From Pseudooceanicola nitratireducens (GTDB lineage: Bacteria; Pseudomonadota; Alphaproteobacteria; Rhodobacterales; Rhodobacteraceae): 64,000 nt of DNA. The stretch spans positions 558,001-622,000 of the forward strand of contig NZ_FNZG01000003.1 of the NCBI RefSeq assembly GCF_900109195.1, in the 5' to 3' direction. Under the pieces are notes generated by a model. The model did no database searches, was not told where the DNA came from, and saw only the letters and a program-made list of their open reading frames with translations. Of this stretch, positions 42,495-51,774 are shown piece by piece (within the stretch, counting starts at the first letter, position 1; every line of letters begins with the position of its first letter). Made by a program: the position numbers and the translations under genes.

Positions 42495-44822
42495 ATGTCG
42501 ACCAAAGACCTGCGCAGACAGGTACGACCACAATCAGGGCCATCCGATGGCAATGGCGGGCCTGTCGGTGGCGTGTCGTCTGACACTGCGCAGGCCCCCG
42601 GTCCTGCGCCTCAGCCCCCTGTTTCGGAACCCTTTGCCCATTGGCCGAACCCGGCACGCACGCCCCTTTCCGACGATCGCACCAAGTCCTGGGACGCCCC
42701 CGTTCCGGAGGCCAAGGCTCCGCCCCGCGCGGATCACCCTGTTGGCCCGACAGGTCCGGACAGCCAGGCCAGTTTCACCAGCGGTACTTTGCCCTACGGC
42801 ACGTCGAACCGCGACATCGGGCCTGGGATGAACGCCGGTCACTCCGCCGCCACAGATAATACCTTCTCCGACACCACTCCGACGCATCCCGACCGCGCCA
42901 CCAATTCCAGCGACAAAACCAAAACCCCCGGCTTCGCCGACGCCCAATCGCTGTTTGTGCCCGCCCCGCGCGCGCGCCCCTCGCCACCACACAGCCTACG
43001 CCTTCCCGATCCGCCCGCCGTCACTCCGATCCCGACGCGCCCCGGGGCCCTGCCACCCGCTGCACTGCAAGCCCAGGCAAGGGATCTGCGCCGCGCCTAC
43101 GCTCAAGGTGACCTCAGCGAGGCGCGGATGCTCGACCTGCTCGCCCGCACCTGTGGCTGCCAGCGCATCGACCTGGCCCTGACCCCGCCGGACCCCGCGC
43201 TTGCCTTGGCCCATGACCCGGCGCTGTGCCTGCAGCACCAATGCCTGCCCTGGCGCGACAGGGACGGCACAATCTGGATCGCCACCGCCGCGCCCGAGGA
43301 TTTCCCTCGCGCCCTTTCCGCACTTTTCCCCCTTGGCCTGCCGCCCGGCCTTCAGGCCAGACCCGTGGTGGCCAGCCGCGACGCCATCCAGCGGGCATTG
43401 GCCGAACCGCACCGCGCCCCCCTGACGCAGCGCATGGCCACACGCACCGCCGCCGCCCTCTCGGCCCGCACCCATCCCGGCCGCGCCCTGGGCGGCATGA
43501 TCGCCGTGCTCCTCTCCTGCCTTCTTGCGCTCTGGGTTGCTGGCCCGTTGAACCTGCCGGATCTGTTGACCAGCCTTGCCATCGGGGCTGTTGCCGTGGC
43601 CTCGCTGCTCAAGGTCTCGGCCGCGCTGCGCCACCTGACCCGCCCCGACGACCAGACCGCACCGCCCCTGCCCGAGGACCCGCCGATGGTCTCGATCCTG
43701 GTGCCGCTCTATCGCGAGACGCGGATCGCCTCGGCCCTTCTCAAACGTCTGGAAAGGCTCGACTATCCCGGCGACCGGCTCGACATCCTGCTGGTGCTCG
43801 AAGAAAGCGACGACCTGACCGCCAGCGCCATCCGCTCGGCCCGCCTGCCCCCCTGGGTCCGCACCGTCACCGTCCCCGAAGGCCGCCCCCGCACCAAGCC
43901 CCGCGCCATGAACTACGCCCTGGATTTTGCACTGGGCGAGATCATCGGCGTCTACGATGCGGAAGACGCGCCAGACCCCGACCAGATCCGCAAGGTCGTT
44001 GCCCGCTTTGCCGCCGCGCCCCCCCGCGTGGCCTGTCTTCAGGGGGCGCTGGATTACTACAATACCTATGAAAACTGGATCACCCGCTGCTTTGCCATCG
44101 AATACAACACCTGGTTCCGGCTGATCATGCCCGGCATGGCCAAGCTGGGGTTTCCCGTGCCCCTGGGCGGCACCACGATCTTTTTCCGCCGCGCGGCGCT
44201 GGAACAGGTCGGGGCCTGGGACGCCCATAACGTGACCGAAGACGCCGACCTTGGCATGCGCCTGGCCCGCTTCGGCTATCGGACCGAGGTCATCGACACC
44301 ACCACCCGAGAAGAGGCCAGCGCCCGCCCCGTGCAATGGATGCGCCAACGCTCACGCTGGCTGAAGGGCTATCTGATGACCTATATGGTGCATATGCGCC
44401 GCCCCCTGGCCTTGCTGCGTGACCTCGGGCCGTGGCAATTCGTGGGGTTTCAGGCGCATTTCCTGACGGCGATCCTGCATTTCACCCTGGCCCCGATGCT
44501 CTGGCTGCTGTGGCTGGTGGTCTTCGGGGTGGATCTGCCGCTTCTGCACATGGACACCGCGCCGGCCATGCGCCGCCTGGCCCTTGCCCTGCTGGGGTTT
44601 GAGGTGCTGACCATCCTGCTGGGGGCCATCGCCACGCGCCGCGCCACGCATCGCGCGCTCTGGCCCTGGCTGCCGACGCTGCACCTGTACTGGCCCATGG
44701 GCAGCATCGCCATGTGGAAGGCGCTGATCGAACTGATCGCTGCGCCCTATTACTGGGACAAGACCCCGCACGGCCATTCTCTGCCCGATGCACCGCCAGA
44801 TCCCCCGGATCAGCCGCGTTGA
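42495..44822 (+). CDS. Membrane glycosyltransferase family 2, XagB-like, with long disordered N-terminus (775 aa)
   Basis: Residues 1 to about 190 are rich in Pro, Ser and Thr and look disordered. About 195-300 resemble an MshEN/GspE N-terminal domain (RMLDLLARTCGCQRIDLALTP). Two helices near 330-375 are followed by a GT-A domain from about 395. SILVPLYRETRIASALLKRLE, the DXD-like VYDAEDAPDPD, PLGGTTIFFRR, EDADLGMRLARFGY and QRSRW (about 617) are cellulose-synthase-type motifs. Three or more helices end the protein. XagB-like enzymes polymerise or export surface polysaccharide. No partner gene is nearby. Confidence 0.85.
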   Translation: MSTKDLRRQVRPQSGPSDGNGGPVGGVSSDTAQAPGPAPQPPVSEPFAHWPNPARTPLSDDRTKSWDAPVPEAKAPPRADHPVGPTGPDSQASFTSGTLPYGTSNRDIGPGMNAGHSAATDNTFSDTTPTHPDRATNSSDKTKTPGFADAQSLFVPAPRARPSPPHSLRLPDPPAVTPIPTRPGALPPAALQAQARDLRRAYAQGDLSEARMLDLLARTCGCQRIDLALTPPDPALALAHDPALCLQHQCLPWRDRDGTIWIATAAPEDFPRALSALFPLGLPPGLQARPVVASRDAIQRALAEPHRAPLTQRMATRTAAALSARTHPGRALGGMIAVLLSCLLALWVAGPLNLPDLLTSLAIGAVAVASLLKVSAALRHLTRPDDQTAPPLPEDPPMVSILVPLYRETRIASALLKRLERLDYPGDRLDILLVLEESDDLTASAIRSARLPPWVRTVTVPEGRPRTKPRAMNYALDFALGEIIGVYDAEDAPDPDQIRKVVARFAAAPPRVACLQGALDYYNTYENWITRCFAIEYNTWFRLIMPGMAKLGFPVPLGGTTIFFRRAALEQVGAWDAHNVTEDADLGMRLARFGYRTEVIDTTTREEASARPVQWMRQRSRWLKGYLMTYMVHMRRPLALLRDLGPWQFVGFQAHFLTAILHFTLAPMLWLLWLVVFGVDLPLLHMDTAPAMRRLALALLGFEVLTILLGAIATRRATHRALWPWLPTLHLYWPMGSIAMWKALIELIAAPYYWDKTPHGHSLPDAPPDPPDQPR

Positions 44823-44844
44823 TCAATCACTCAGGCCGACCGTC

Positions 44845-45480
44845 TTAGCCAATCGCCCCGATCTCACCGGAATCCAGCTTCAGCCGGGTCACGAAGGCCT
44901 TCGAAATATGATCGCTCAGCATCCGGTCGGCGGCATCCTCGTCGCGCGCCTCGATGGCCGTGACGATGGCGTCATGTTCGGCCAGCGCGGCCTCGTCCCG
45001 GCCGGCCGCCGCAAGCGAGGTCAGCGCCAGAAGCGCCATCGTCCGGTGCACCATCTCAAGCTGCTGCACCAGGAACCGGTTGTGCGAGGCCAAGTGGATC
45101 TGCTTGTGGAACCGCCGGTTCGCCCGCGACAGCGCCGAGGGATCGCCCAGAAGTTTGCGGTCTTCCTCGACCATGTCGCGCAGCACGCGGACCTCTTCGG
45201 GCGTGGCATGGCGCGCGGCCAGGCGCGCCGCCAGCCCCTCCAGCTCGGTCCGCACGATATACAGTTCGGCCAGCTGGTTGTGATCCAACGACGCCACGAT
45301 CAGCGACCGCCCGTCCCGCGTCAGCATGCCCTGCGTCTCCAGCCGCTGCAGCGCCTCGCGGATCGGGGTGCGCGACACGCCAAAGCGTTCGGCCAGCTCG
45401 CTTTCCACAAGGCGGTCGCCGGGGCGATAGGTCCCGTGGTCGATCGCTTCGAGGATCAGCGTATAGGCGTCTTTCTGCAT
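44845..45480 (-). CDS. GntR-family regulator, FCD subfamily (211 aa)
   Basis: The winged helix is QKDAYTLILEAIDHGTYRPGDRLVESELAERFGVSRTPIREALQRLE with wing DGRSLIVASLD. The FCD domain includes YIVRTELEGLAARLAA, FHKQIHLASHNRFLVQQLE and EHDAIVTAIEARDEDAADRMLSDHI with metal-binding histidines. The ATG at 45480 is chosen because sequence upstream is proline/arginine-rich. It is divergent from the HAD phosphatase gene across about 140 bases and converges on the glycosyltransferase. Its target genes are unclear. Confidence 0.9.
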   Translation of the reverse strand: MQKDAYTLILEAIDHGTYRPGDRLVESELAERFGVSRTPIREALQRLETQGMLTRDGRSLIVASLDHNQLAELYIVRTELEGLAARLAARHATPEEVRVLRDMVEEDRKLLGDPSALSRANRRFHKQIHLASHNRFLVQQLEMVHRTMALLALTSLAAAGRDEAALAEHDAIVTAIEARDEDAADRMLSDHISKAFVTRLKLDSGEIGAIG

Positions 45481-45622
45481 CTTGGCGGTCCTCTCCTCCG
45501 GGCCGGCGCGCGGGCCAGCCCCTGTCACTTCCTGCGTCTCATCCTGCGCATCGCGCCACCCTAGTCGCCGACCGGGGCTGCGGCACTTGCGCCCATTGTC
45601 GCGCCCCCCTAAGGCTTTGACC

Positions 45623-46279
45623 ATGGCAAATTCCGATATCTCCGCCGCTTTTTCGCATGTGACCACCTGGGTCTTCGACCTGGACAACACGCTCTACCCG
45701 CCCTCGGCCCGGCTGTTCGATCAGATCGAGGTCCGGATGACCGACTGGGTCATGGCCACGCTTAACGTCCCCCGGGACGAGGCCGACGCCCTACGATCCC
45801 GCTACTGGCGCGACCATGGCACGACGCTGGCGGGTCTGATGCGCAATCACGACGTGGACCCCGGCCCCTATCTCGAGACGGTCCATGACATCGACTTCTC
45901 GCCCTTGCTGCCGGATGCCGACCTTGCGATGCGGATTGCCGCCCTGCCGGGCCGGCGCATCATCTACACCAACGGCACCGCCCCCTATGCGGAACGGGTG
46001 ATCGCCGCGCGGGGCCTCTCGGGACTCTTCGATGCGATCTACGGGGTCGAACATGCGGGCTTCCACCCCAAGCCCGACCGTGCCGCCTTTGACCAGGTCT
46101 TTGCCACCGACGGCTTCGACACCACCCGCGCCGCCATGTTCGAGGACGACCCCCGCAACCTCGCCGTGCCCCATGCGCTTGGCATGAAGACGGTGCACGT
46201 GGCCGACACCCCCGCGCCCGCGCCACATATCCATCACCACACCAACGACCTCTCGGCCTTCCTCACCCACCTGATCTGA
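45623..46279 (+). CDS. HAD-family pyrimidine 5'-nucleotidase-like phosphatase (218 aa)
   Basis: Motif I is WVFDLDNTLYPP with Asp19 and Asp21, motif II is IIYTNGTAPYAERVI, and motif III/IV lies in HPKPDRAAFDQVF and AAMFEDDPRNLAVPHALGMKTVHV. The PxxDLDNTLYPP beginning is typical of the Sdt1/pyrimidine 5'-nucleotidase subfamily of HAD proteins. It would dephosphorylate a small phosphomonoester such as UMP or a related substrate in the cytosol. The ATG at 45623 gives the normal start. Repeat-rich DNA follows. Confidence 0.92.
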   Translation: MANSDISAAFSHVTTWVFDLDNTLYPPSARLFDQIEVRMTDWVMATLNVPRDEADALRSRYWRDHGTTLAGLMRNHDVDPGPYLETVHDIDFSPLLPDADLAMRIAALPGRRIIYTNGTAPYAERVIAARGLSGLFDAIYGVEHAGFHPKPDRAAFDQVFATDGFDTTRAAMFEDDPRNLAVPHALGMKTVHVADTPAPAPHIHHHTNDLSAFLTHLI

Positions 46280-46341
46280 GCGCCCCTCCGGCACACACCC
46301 TGAACGCATTGCGCCCAATTCGACGAGCGCACGCCCCACCC

Positions 46342-46625
46342 CTCTTTGGTTTTCTAAAATATCCCCGCCGGAGGCATCCCAAACCCACCACCCGCACAAG
46401 CCTCTGGACAAAGGCCACGCCTCCCGGCCCCGTCAGGCAAAGCCCCCCCTCTTTGGTTGTCCCAAATATCCCTGCCGGAGGCATCCCGCGCCCGCCACCC
46501 GCACGAACACCCCGGCAAAGGCCCCGCCCCGACACGCCCCCCTCCGGCAAAGGCACACCCCGCCCCCTCTTTGGTTTTCCAAAATATCCCCGCCGGAGGC
46601 ATCCCGCCCCCGCCACCCGCACAAG
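46342..46625 (+). repeat. Three direct copies of an intergenic element
   Basis: Core copies lie at 46342-46380, 46449-46487 and 46567-46605. Each begins CTCTTTGGTT, contains AAATATCCC and then GCCGGAGGCATCCC. Each is followed by a conserved CC-CCACCCGCAC segment, so the repeating block is about 60 bases at a spacing of 107 and 118. They fill the gap between the HAD gene and ubiH. The same opening recurs at 48040-48063 (reverse) and 48283-48306. It looks like a dispersed Rhodobacterales intergenic repeat and codes for nothing. Confidence 0.93.
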
Positions 46626-46749
46626 CGCCCGGACAAAGCCCCACCCCGAGACGCTTTGCCGCTTTCCCCTCCCTGATCTGCGGCCTATCTAAAGCATCGA
46701 CCCAGGGGCCAGCCCCCAGCCGCCCGAAGAGCCCGGAGGACAGACCGAC

Positions 46750-47949
46750 ATGAGCACCGATTACGACATCGTCATCTCGGGTGGCGGCGTGGCCGGCCTG
46801 ACGGCGGCTGCCGCCATGGGCAGCGCGGGCTTTTCCGTGCTGCTTTGCGATCCCACGCCCCCCGTCATCGCGCAGGATCAGGCCGGGGCCGACCTGCGAA
46901 CCACCGCCTTCCTGCAACCGGCACAGCAACTGCTGGACGAGATCGGCCTCTGGAATCGCCTCTCGGCCCACGCCGCCCCCTTGCAGATCATGCGCATCGT
47001 CGATGCCGGCGGGCCAGAGCCCGAGCCGCGTGTAGTGCGGGAATTCAATGCCGCCGATATCTCCTCCGGTCCCTTCGGATGGAACCTGCCGAACTGGCTG
47101 CTTCGTCGCGAAATAGTCGCGCGCCTGTCCGAGATGCCCAATGTCACCTTCCGCCCCGGCACCGGCACCGCCAGTCTGCTGACCCGCGAAAGCGAGGCGC
47201 TGGTGACGCTCAGCGACGGCACCCGCCTGCGCAGCCGGCTCGTCATCGCTGCCGATGGCCGCAATTCCCCGATGCGCGAGGCCGCCGGGATCGGCGTGAA
47301 GACCACGCGCTACGGCCAGAAAGCCCTGGCCTTTGCCGTCACCCATCCCATCCCGCACGACAATGTCTCGACCGAGATCCACCGCTCGGGCGGACCCTTC
47401 ACCCTGGTGCCTCTGCCCGACCGCGACGGCCTGCCCTGCTCGGCCGTGGTCTGGATGGAAGACGGTCCCGAGGCGCTGCGCCTCTCGCGCCTGCCCGTTT
47501 CGGGTTTCGAGGCCGCGATGATGACCCGCTCCTGCGGGCTGTTCGGCCCGCTGAGCCTGGCGACCGAGCGTTCCCTCTGGCCGATCATCACCCAGGTGGC
47601 TGACCGGATGTCCGGCGAACGCATCGCGCTTCTGGCCGAGGCCGCCCACGTGGTGCCCCCGATCGGGGCTCAGGGCCTGAACATGTCGCTTGGCGATCTG
47701 CGCTGCCTGCGGGATCTGGCCCTGGCCGCGCCCGCCACCCTGGGCGACCGTGCGATGCTGGAGGCCTATGACCGCCGCCGCCACGCAGAGGTCCGCCTGC
47801 GTGCCGCCGGTATCGACGCGCTGAACCGCGCCTCTCAGATCTCGGCCCAGCCCCTGCGCGATCTGCGCGCTGCCGGCCTATCGGCGCTCTACGGGGCCGC
47901 GCCGGTGCGCAAGATGCTGATGCAGATGGGACTTGGGGCAAGGGGCTGA
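46750..47949 (+). CDS. UbiH/COQ6-family FAD hydroxylase (399 aa)
   Basis: This is a flavin hydroxylase of the ubiquinone pathway type. The FAD motif IVISGGGVAGLTAAAAMGSAG is at residues 7-27, followed by the DG motif LVIAADGRNSPMREAAGI. The family signature AEAAHVVPPIGAQGLNMSLGD binds flavin. The length and the PPIGAQGLN motif place it with UbiH/UbiF/UbiI/UbiL, which hydroxylate the quinone ring precursor at the membrane. Which ring position it modifies cannot be told from the sequence. It is flanked on both sides by copies of the same intergenic repeat. Confidence 0.9.
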   Translation: MSTDYDIVISGGGVAGLTAAAAMGSAGFSVLLCDPTPPVIAQDQAGADLRTTAFLQPAQQLLDEIGLWNRLSAHAAPLQIMRIVDAGGPEPEPRVVREFNAADISSGPFGWNLPNWLLRREIVARLSEMPNVTFRPGTGTASLLTRESEALVTLSDGTRLRSRLVIAADGRNSPMREAAGIGVKTTRYGQKALAFAVTHPIPHDNVSTEIHRSGGPFTLVPLPDRDGLPCSAVVWMEDGPEALRLSRLPVSGFEAAMMTRSCGLFGPLSLATERSLWPIITQVADRMSGERIALLAEAAHVVPPIGAQGLNMSLGDLRCLRDLALAAPATLGDRAMLEAYDRRRHAEVRLRAAGIDALNRASQISAQPLRDLRAAGLSALYGAAPVRKMLMQMGLGARG

Positions 47950-48039
47950 TGCCTTCTGAACTCAACCGCCCTTCCTGTCAGCCACGCCATTGCGCCTACG
48001 GCGGGCGGGTGCCGGAGGGCGCTGCCCTCCTGACCTCCC

Positions 48040-48063
48040 GGGATATTTTACAAAACCAAAGAG
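48040..48063 (-). repeat. Reverse copy of the CTCTTTGGTTTT intergenic element
   Basis: On the minus strand this reads CTCTTTGGTTTTG then AAAATATCCC, matching the core at 46342. It lies 90 bases after the ubiH stop and is followed (reading minus) by a GC-rich imperfect hairpin, GGAGGGCAGCGCCCTCC. Confidence 0.9.
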
Positions 48064-48392
48064 AAGCAGGAGGGGGCGGCGACCTTCGCCGTTTGCATGG
48101 CCATTTGACATTTTTGCCAACGGCCGCCTGACGGGGCGTCGCAACCGACGGCTGGTGTTGGCCCGCTTCCTCCTCTGTCTTGTCCAGGTGTCTTCGCGCT
48201 CAGAGGGCGAAACCAAACCTGAATGCCGGACTTCGCCCCTGCAGCACGACAAACATCGGGCAAACCAGGGCCGCCGCCCCCCCTCTTTGGTTTTCTGAAA
48301 TATCCCGGGGGTCAGCGGCAAAGCCTCGGCTTTGACGCCAGGGGGCAGCGCCCCCTGATGGCCCCTGAAGGGGCCATTCCGGCGCAACCGGG
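48064..48392. other. Repeat-rich intergenic stretch without a gene
   Basis: No convincing gene lies here. A forward copy of the intergenic element occupies 48283-48306 (CTCTTTGGTTTTC then TGAAATATCCC). It is followed by small hairpins, AAAGCCTCGGCTTT at about 48319 and GGGGGCAGCGCCCCC at about 48342. A last pair, GGCCCCTGAAGGGGCC, is near 48360. These may end transcription of the minus-strand Lrp genes. Confidence 0.75.
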
Positions 48393-48857
48393 TCAGATGG
48401 GGCCCGGCAGACGTTCCTCGCTCAGCATGACATTGGCGTCGACGTTGGCCACCCCGGGCAGCGTCATGATCCGCCGGCGCAGCACGCGTTCGAAATCCGC
48501 GATGTCGCGCGCCGTGACCCGAAGGCGGTAATCGTACAGGCCCAGCACGTGTTCCACCGTCTGCACCTCGGGGATGGCGCTGACGGCGCGTTCGAAATCC
48601 GCCAAGCTGACGCGCCCCTTGGTGCCCAGTTTGACCCCCAGAAAGACCGTCACGCCAAAGCCAAGCGCGGCAAGGTCCAGGTCCAGCCGTGCGCCGGAGA
48701 ACACGCCGGCCTCTTGCAGCCGTTGCACCCGCCGCCAGGCGGCCGGCTGCGACAGGCCGACCCGTTTGCCCAGGGCCGAGGCCGAAAGGCCTGCGTCCTG
48801 CGACAGGTGCCGCAGCAGTGCGCGGTCGATGTCATCCAGGGCAATGGGATCGGTCAT
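48393..48857 (-). CDS. Lrp/AsnC-family regulator, downstream copy (154 aa)
   Basis: The helix-turn-helix reads LDDIDRALLRHLSQDAGLSASALGKRVGLSQPAAWRRVQRLQEAG. The RAM domain follows, with GVKLGTKGRVSLADFERAVSAIPEVQTVEHVLGLYDYRLRVTARD. Length is standard. Its ATG overlaps the stop of another Lrp gene (ATGA), so two different Lrp proteins are made together and could mix as hetero-oligomers. The pair is divergent from ilvC, suggesting control of branched-chain amino-acid synthesis (inference). Confidence 0.92.
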   Translation of the reverse strand: MTDPIALDDIDRALLRHLSQDAGLSASALGKRVGLSQPAAWRRVQRLQEAGVFSGARLDLDLAALGFGVTVFLGVKLGTKGRVSLADFERAVSAIPEVQTVEHVLGLYDYRLRVTARDIADFERVLRRRIMTLPGVANVDANVMLSEERLPGPI

Positions 48858-49309
48858 AGCGGCACCGTCTCGTCCGTCTTGATCCGCGCCACATGCATCA
48901 GCGCCTCGAGGTCGTTGATATGCGGCAGGGTCAGGATGCTGTCGCGGTAGAGCGCCTGGTAATGCGCCAGGTCCCGCGCGATCAGGCCCAGGCGCACGTC
49001 CACCTGGCCTAGGAAGGTCTGGATTTCCAGGACCTCGGGGATCTCTCGGGCGGCGGCGGCGAAATCCTCGAAGGCGCGGGGCACCGTCTTGTCGAGCGTG
49101 ACCCGCAGCGACACCTCGACCGTGAAGCCAAGCACCTGCCAGTCGATCACCGCCCGGGCACCCCGCAGCACGCCGCGCTCGCGCAGACGTTCCAGCCGCC
49201 GCCAGCAGGTGGCCGCATTCACGCCGGCCCGGTCCGCCAGCTGCGCGGTCGAGATCGTGGGATCCTCTTGCAGCTGTCGAAGGATGCGCCGATCGGTGTC
49301 ATCGAACAT
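48854..49309 (-). CDS. Lrp/AsnC-family regulator, upstream copy (151 aa)
   Basis: The helix-turn-helix is FDDTDRRILRQLQEDPTISTAQLADRAGVNAATCWRRLERLRERG. The RAM domain has VEVSLRVTLDKTVPRAFEDFAAAAREIPEVLEIQTFLGQVDVRLGLIARD. The ATG at 49309 is preferred over the GTG at 49318, which would leave too little space after AAGG. It is the first of two coupled Lrp genes. The 142-base gap to ilvC is AT-rich and would hold operators for this divergent pair. Confidence 0.92.
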   Translation of the reverse strand: MFDDTDRRILRQLQEDPTISTAQLADRAGVNAATCWRRLERLRERGVLRGARAVIDWQVLGFTVEVSLRVTLDKTVPRAFEDFAAAAREIPEVLEIQTFLGQVDVRLGLIARDLAHYQALYRDSILTLPHINDLEALMHVARIKTDETVPL

Positions 49310-49448
49310 GGAAATCACGCCTTACTTGCCAGTGAAGAATGAATTTCTAACATATGTGGAAGTTTTTACAACATTTGCAAAGCTTATCCCCATCCCCTCC
49401 GTATGATGCCAGACATCCCGTCACGATGACGGCCCAATAGGAGAATAG

Positions 49449-50474
<1,026 letters not shown>

Positions 50475-50513
50475 TCCCTTCGGGATCGGTCTTCCCCCTC
50501 GGGGACAGAATTG

Positions 50514-50543
50514 GGGGAGAGCAGAGATGCTCTCCCCTTTTTT
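50514..50543 (+). terminator. Rho-independent terminator after ilvC
   Basis: A 10-base stem, GGGGAGAGCA / TGCTCTCCCC, with loop GAGA is followed by six T residues, 40 bases after the ilvC stop. A smaller hairpin, GATCCCTTCGGGATC, overlaps the end of ilvC. Confidence 0.93.
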
Positions 50544-50688
50544 GTGCTCTTCCGCCCAATTGCCGCCGGGTAGAAGGTGACGTTTTCAGATGGAAAAGTG
50601 ACCGAACGTTAAGTTTTTGCTAACGTTGCTCAGGGGTGCGGAAATTTTGGCCCCTGTGTATTTTGTCGTTCAGAATCAGGAGGTTTTC

Positions 50689-51357
50689 ATGATTCGCACG
50701 TCCATTTCCCTTGCATTTGCAGGCCTGCTCTTGGCCGCTCCGGCCTCGGCCACCATCGTCGGAGGCGGCGTCACGTCCGGTCCGACCGGCGCAACATTCT
50801 ATAAATTGGACATCAATTCAGCCGGGAATTTCGAAGATACCGGCGGCACCGACTACGGCACGAATGATGTCGGGAACAACACCTTCCAGCTGCCGCACCT
50901 CTTTGGTTTTGACGAAGGCCAGAACATTTCCCTGACCGCGGATGTCGCCGTGAACATCGGCTCCAGCCCGCTGGCCGGTGGTTTCGTGGCCAGCCACTAT
51001 GTGTTCTTCGATCCCGGCCCGACCCAAGATTTGGTCGGCTATGTGGATTTCGACAGCGACATCTTCGGCATCGCGACCCTGACCGCACAGCTGTTCGCAT
51101 CGGATTGGCTTGCCCGCTCGGACGTGGACTATCTGAACCCCTCGCTGCGCGGACTTGAGTCCGGCCAGGACAGCGTTTGGATCGATCCGACGAACTCCAA
51201 GCGTCTGATGGTGGATCTGCGTGCCAGCACGCCCGGCGATTATGTCCGCGTCTTCACCGAATACAGCCCGGCAGCCGCAGTGCCCCTACCCGCCGGTCTG
51301 CCGCTGATGGCCGGTGTCTTCGCGGCCCTTGGCTGGCTGCGTCGCCGCAAAAGCTGA
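50689..51357 (+). CDS. Secreted VPLPA-CTERM protein (222 aa)
   Basis: A signal peptide (MIRTSISLAFAGLLLAAPASA) is followed by about 175 residues with few charges and many Gly, Asp and Asn. The C-terminus AVPLPAGLPLMAGVFAALGW then LRRRKS has the motif, hydrophobic helix and basic tail of the VPLPA-CTERM sorting signal. Proteins with this signal are thought to be processed by an exosortase and are often linked to surface polysaccharide. No exosortase gene is in the window. AGGAGG precedes the ATG. The middle domain is not recognised. Confidence 0.85.
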   Translation: MIRTSISLAFAGLLLAAPASATIVGGGVTSGPTGATFYKLDINSAGNFEDTGGTDYGTNDVGNNTFQLPHLFGFDEGQNISLTADVAVNIGSSPLAGGFVASHYVFFDPGPTQDLVGYVDFDSDIFGIATLTAQLFASDWLARSDVDYLNPSLRGLESGQDSVWIDPTNSKRLMVDLRASTPGDYVRVFTEYSPAAAVPLPAGLPLMAGVFAALGWLRRRKS

Positions 51358-51367
51358 TCCAAACGAC

Positions 51368-51393
51368 AAAGGCCCGGGAACCCCGGGCCTTTT
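51368..51393. terminator. Bidirectional terminator between converging genes
   Basis: AAAGGCCCGGG-AACC-CCGGGCCTTTT forms a stem of about 10 bases with A/T flanks on both sides. It serves the sorting-signal gene and the small minus-strand gene that converge here. Confidence 0.88.
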
Positions 51394-51397
51394 CACG

Positions 51398-51592
51398 TCA
51401 GGCTGGTTCGCCCTGCTTGAAACGGATCGCGCGATCCAGCTTGGGCGCGTTCGTGCACCACTCATCACCCTTGGCCACCCAAATGGCATCGCGGGTTTCG
51501 GCCCGGACGATGATCCGGTCGTCGCCCAGCTCGACGATTTCGGGTGGCAGCAGGTTCATGAACAGCATCAGGGCTTGAGTCGTCAGGCACAT
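51398..51592 (-). CDS. Small conserved-looking protein, unknown function (64 aa)
   Basis: The 64 residues include FMNLLPPEIVELGDDRIIVRA and WVAKGDEWCTNAPKLDRAIRF, a compact beta-like pattern with no signal peptide. AGGAGG lies 8 bases before the ATG, and a terminator follows the stop, so it has all signs of a real small gene. No family is recognised. Confidence 0.7.
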   Translation of the reverse strand: MCLTTQALMLFMNLLPPEIVELGDDRIIVRAETRDAIWVAKGDEWCTNAPKLDRAIRFKQGEPA

Positions 51593-51774
51593 GGAAGGGC
51601 CTCCTGTTTCAGGCGTGTCCTCCCAGAGCTTGATCCTGCGACGGTTCGCAAATCCTGACCAGTGCGCGCGGCGCGAAGATGCAATTCACATGCACTTGGT
51701 CCGGAATTCTTGCACCGAAAGGTGAATAATTCACCAAATAGCGCGAATTCGCACCAAGACGAGGCTACGCCCCC

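Noticed and set aside
46263-46692. Arginine/proline-rich frames across the intergenic repeats
   Set aside because: They are translations of the repeated element itself, with no domain and no ribosome-binding site, and they appear on both strands.
40000-48400. Genomic island or prophage suggested by repeat-rich gaps
   Set aside because: The genes are housekeeping (carA, yqeY, ubiH-type), there is no integrase or attachment repeat, and base composition does not visibly change.
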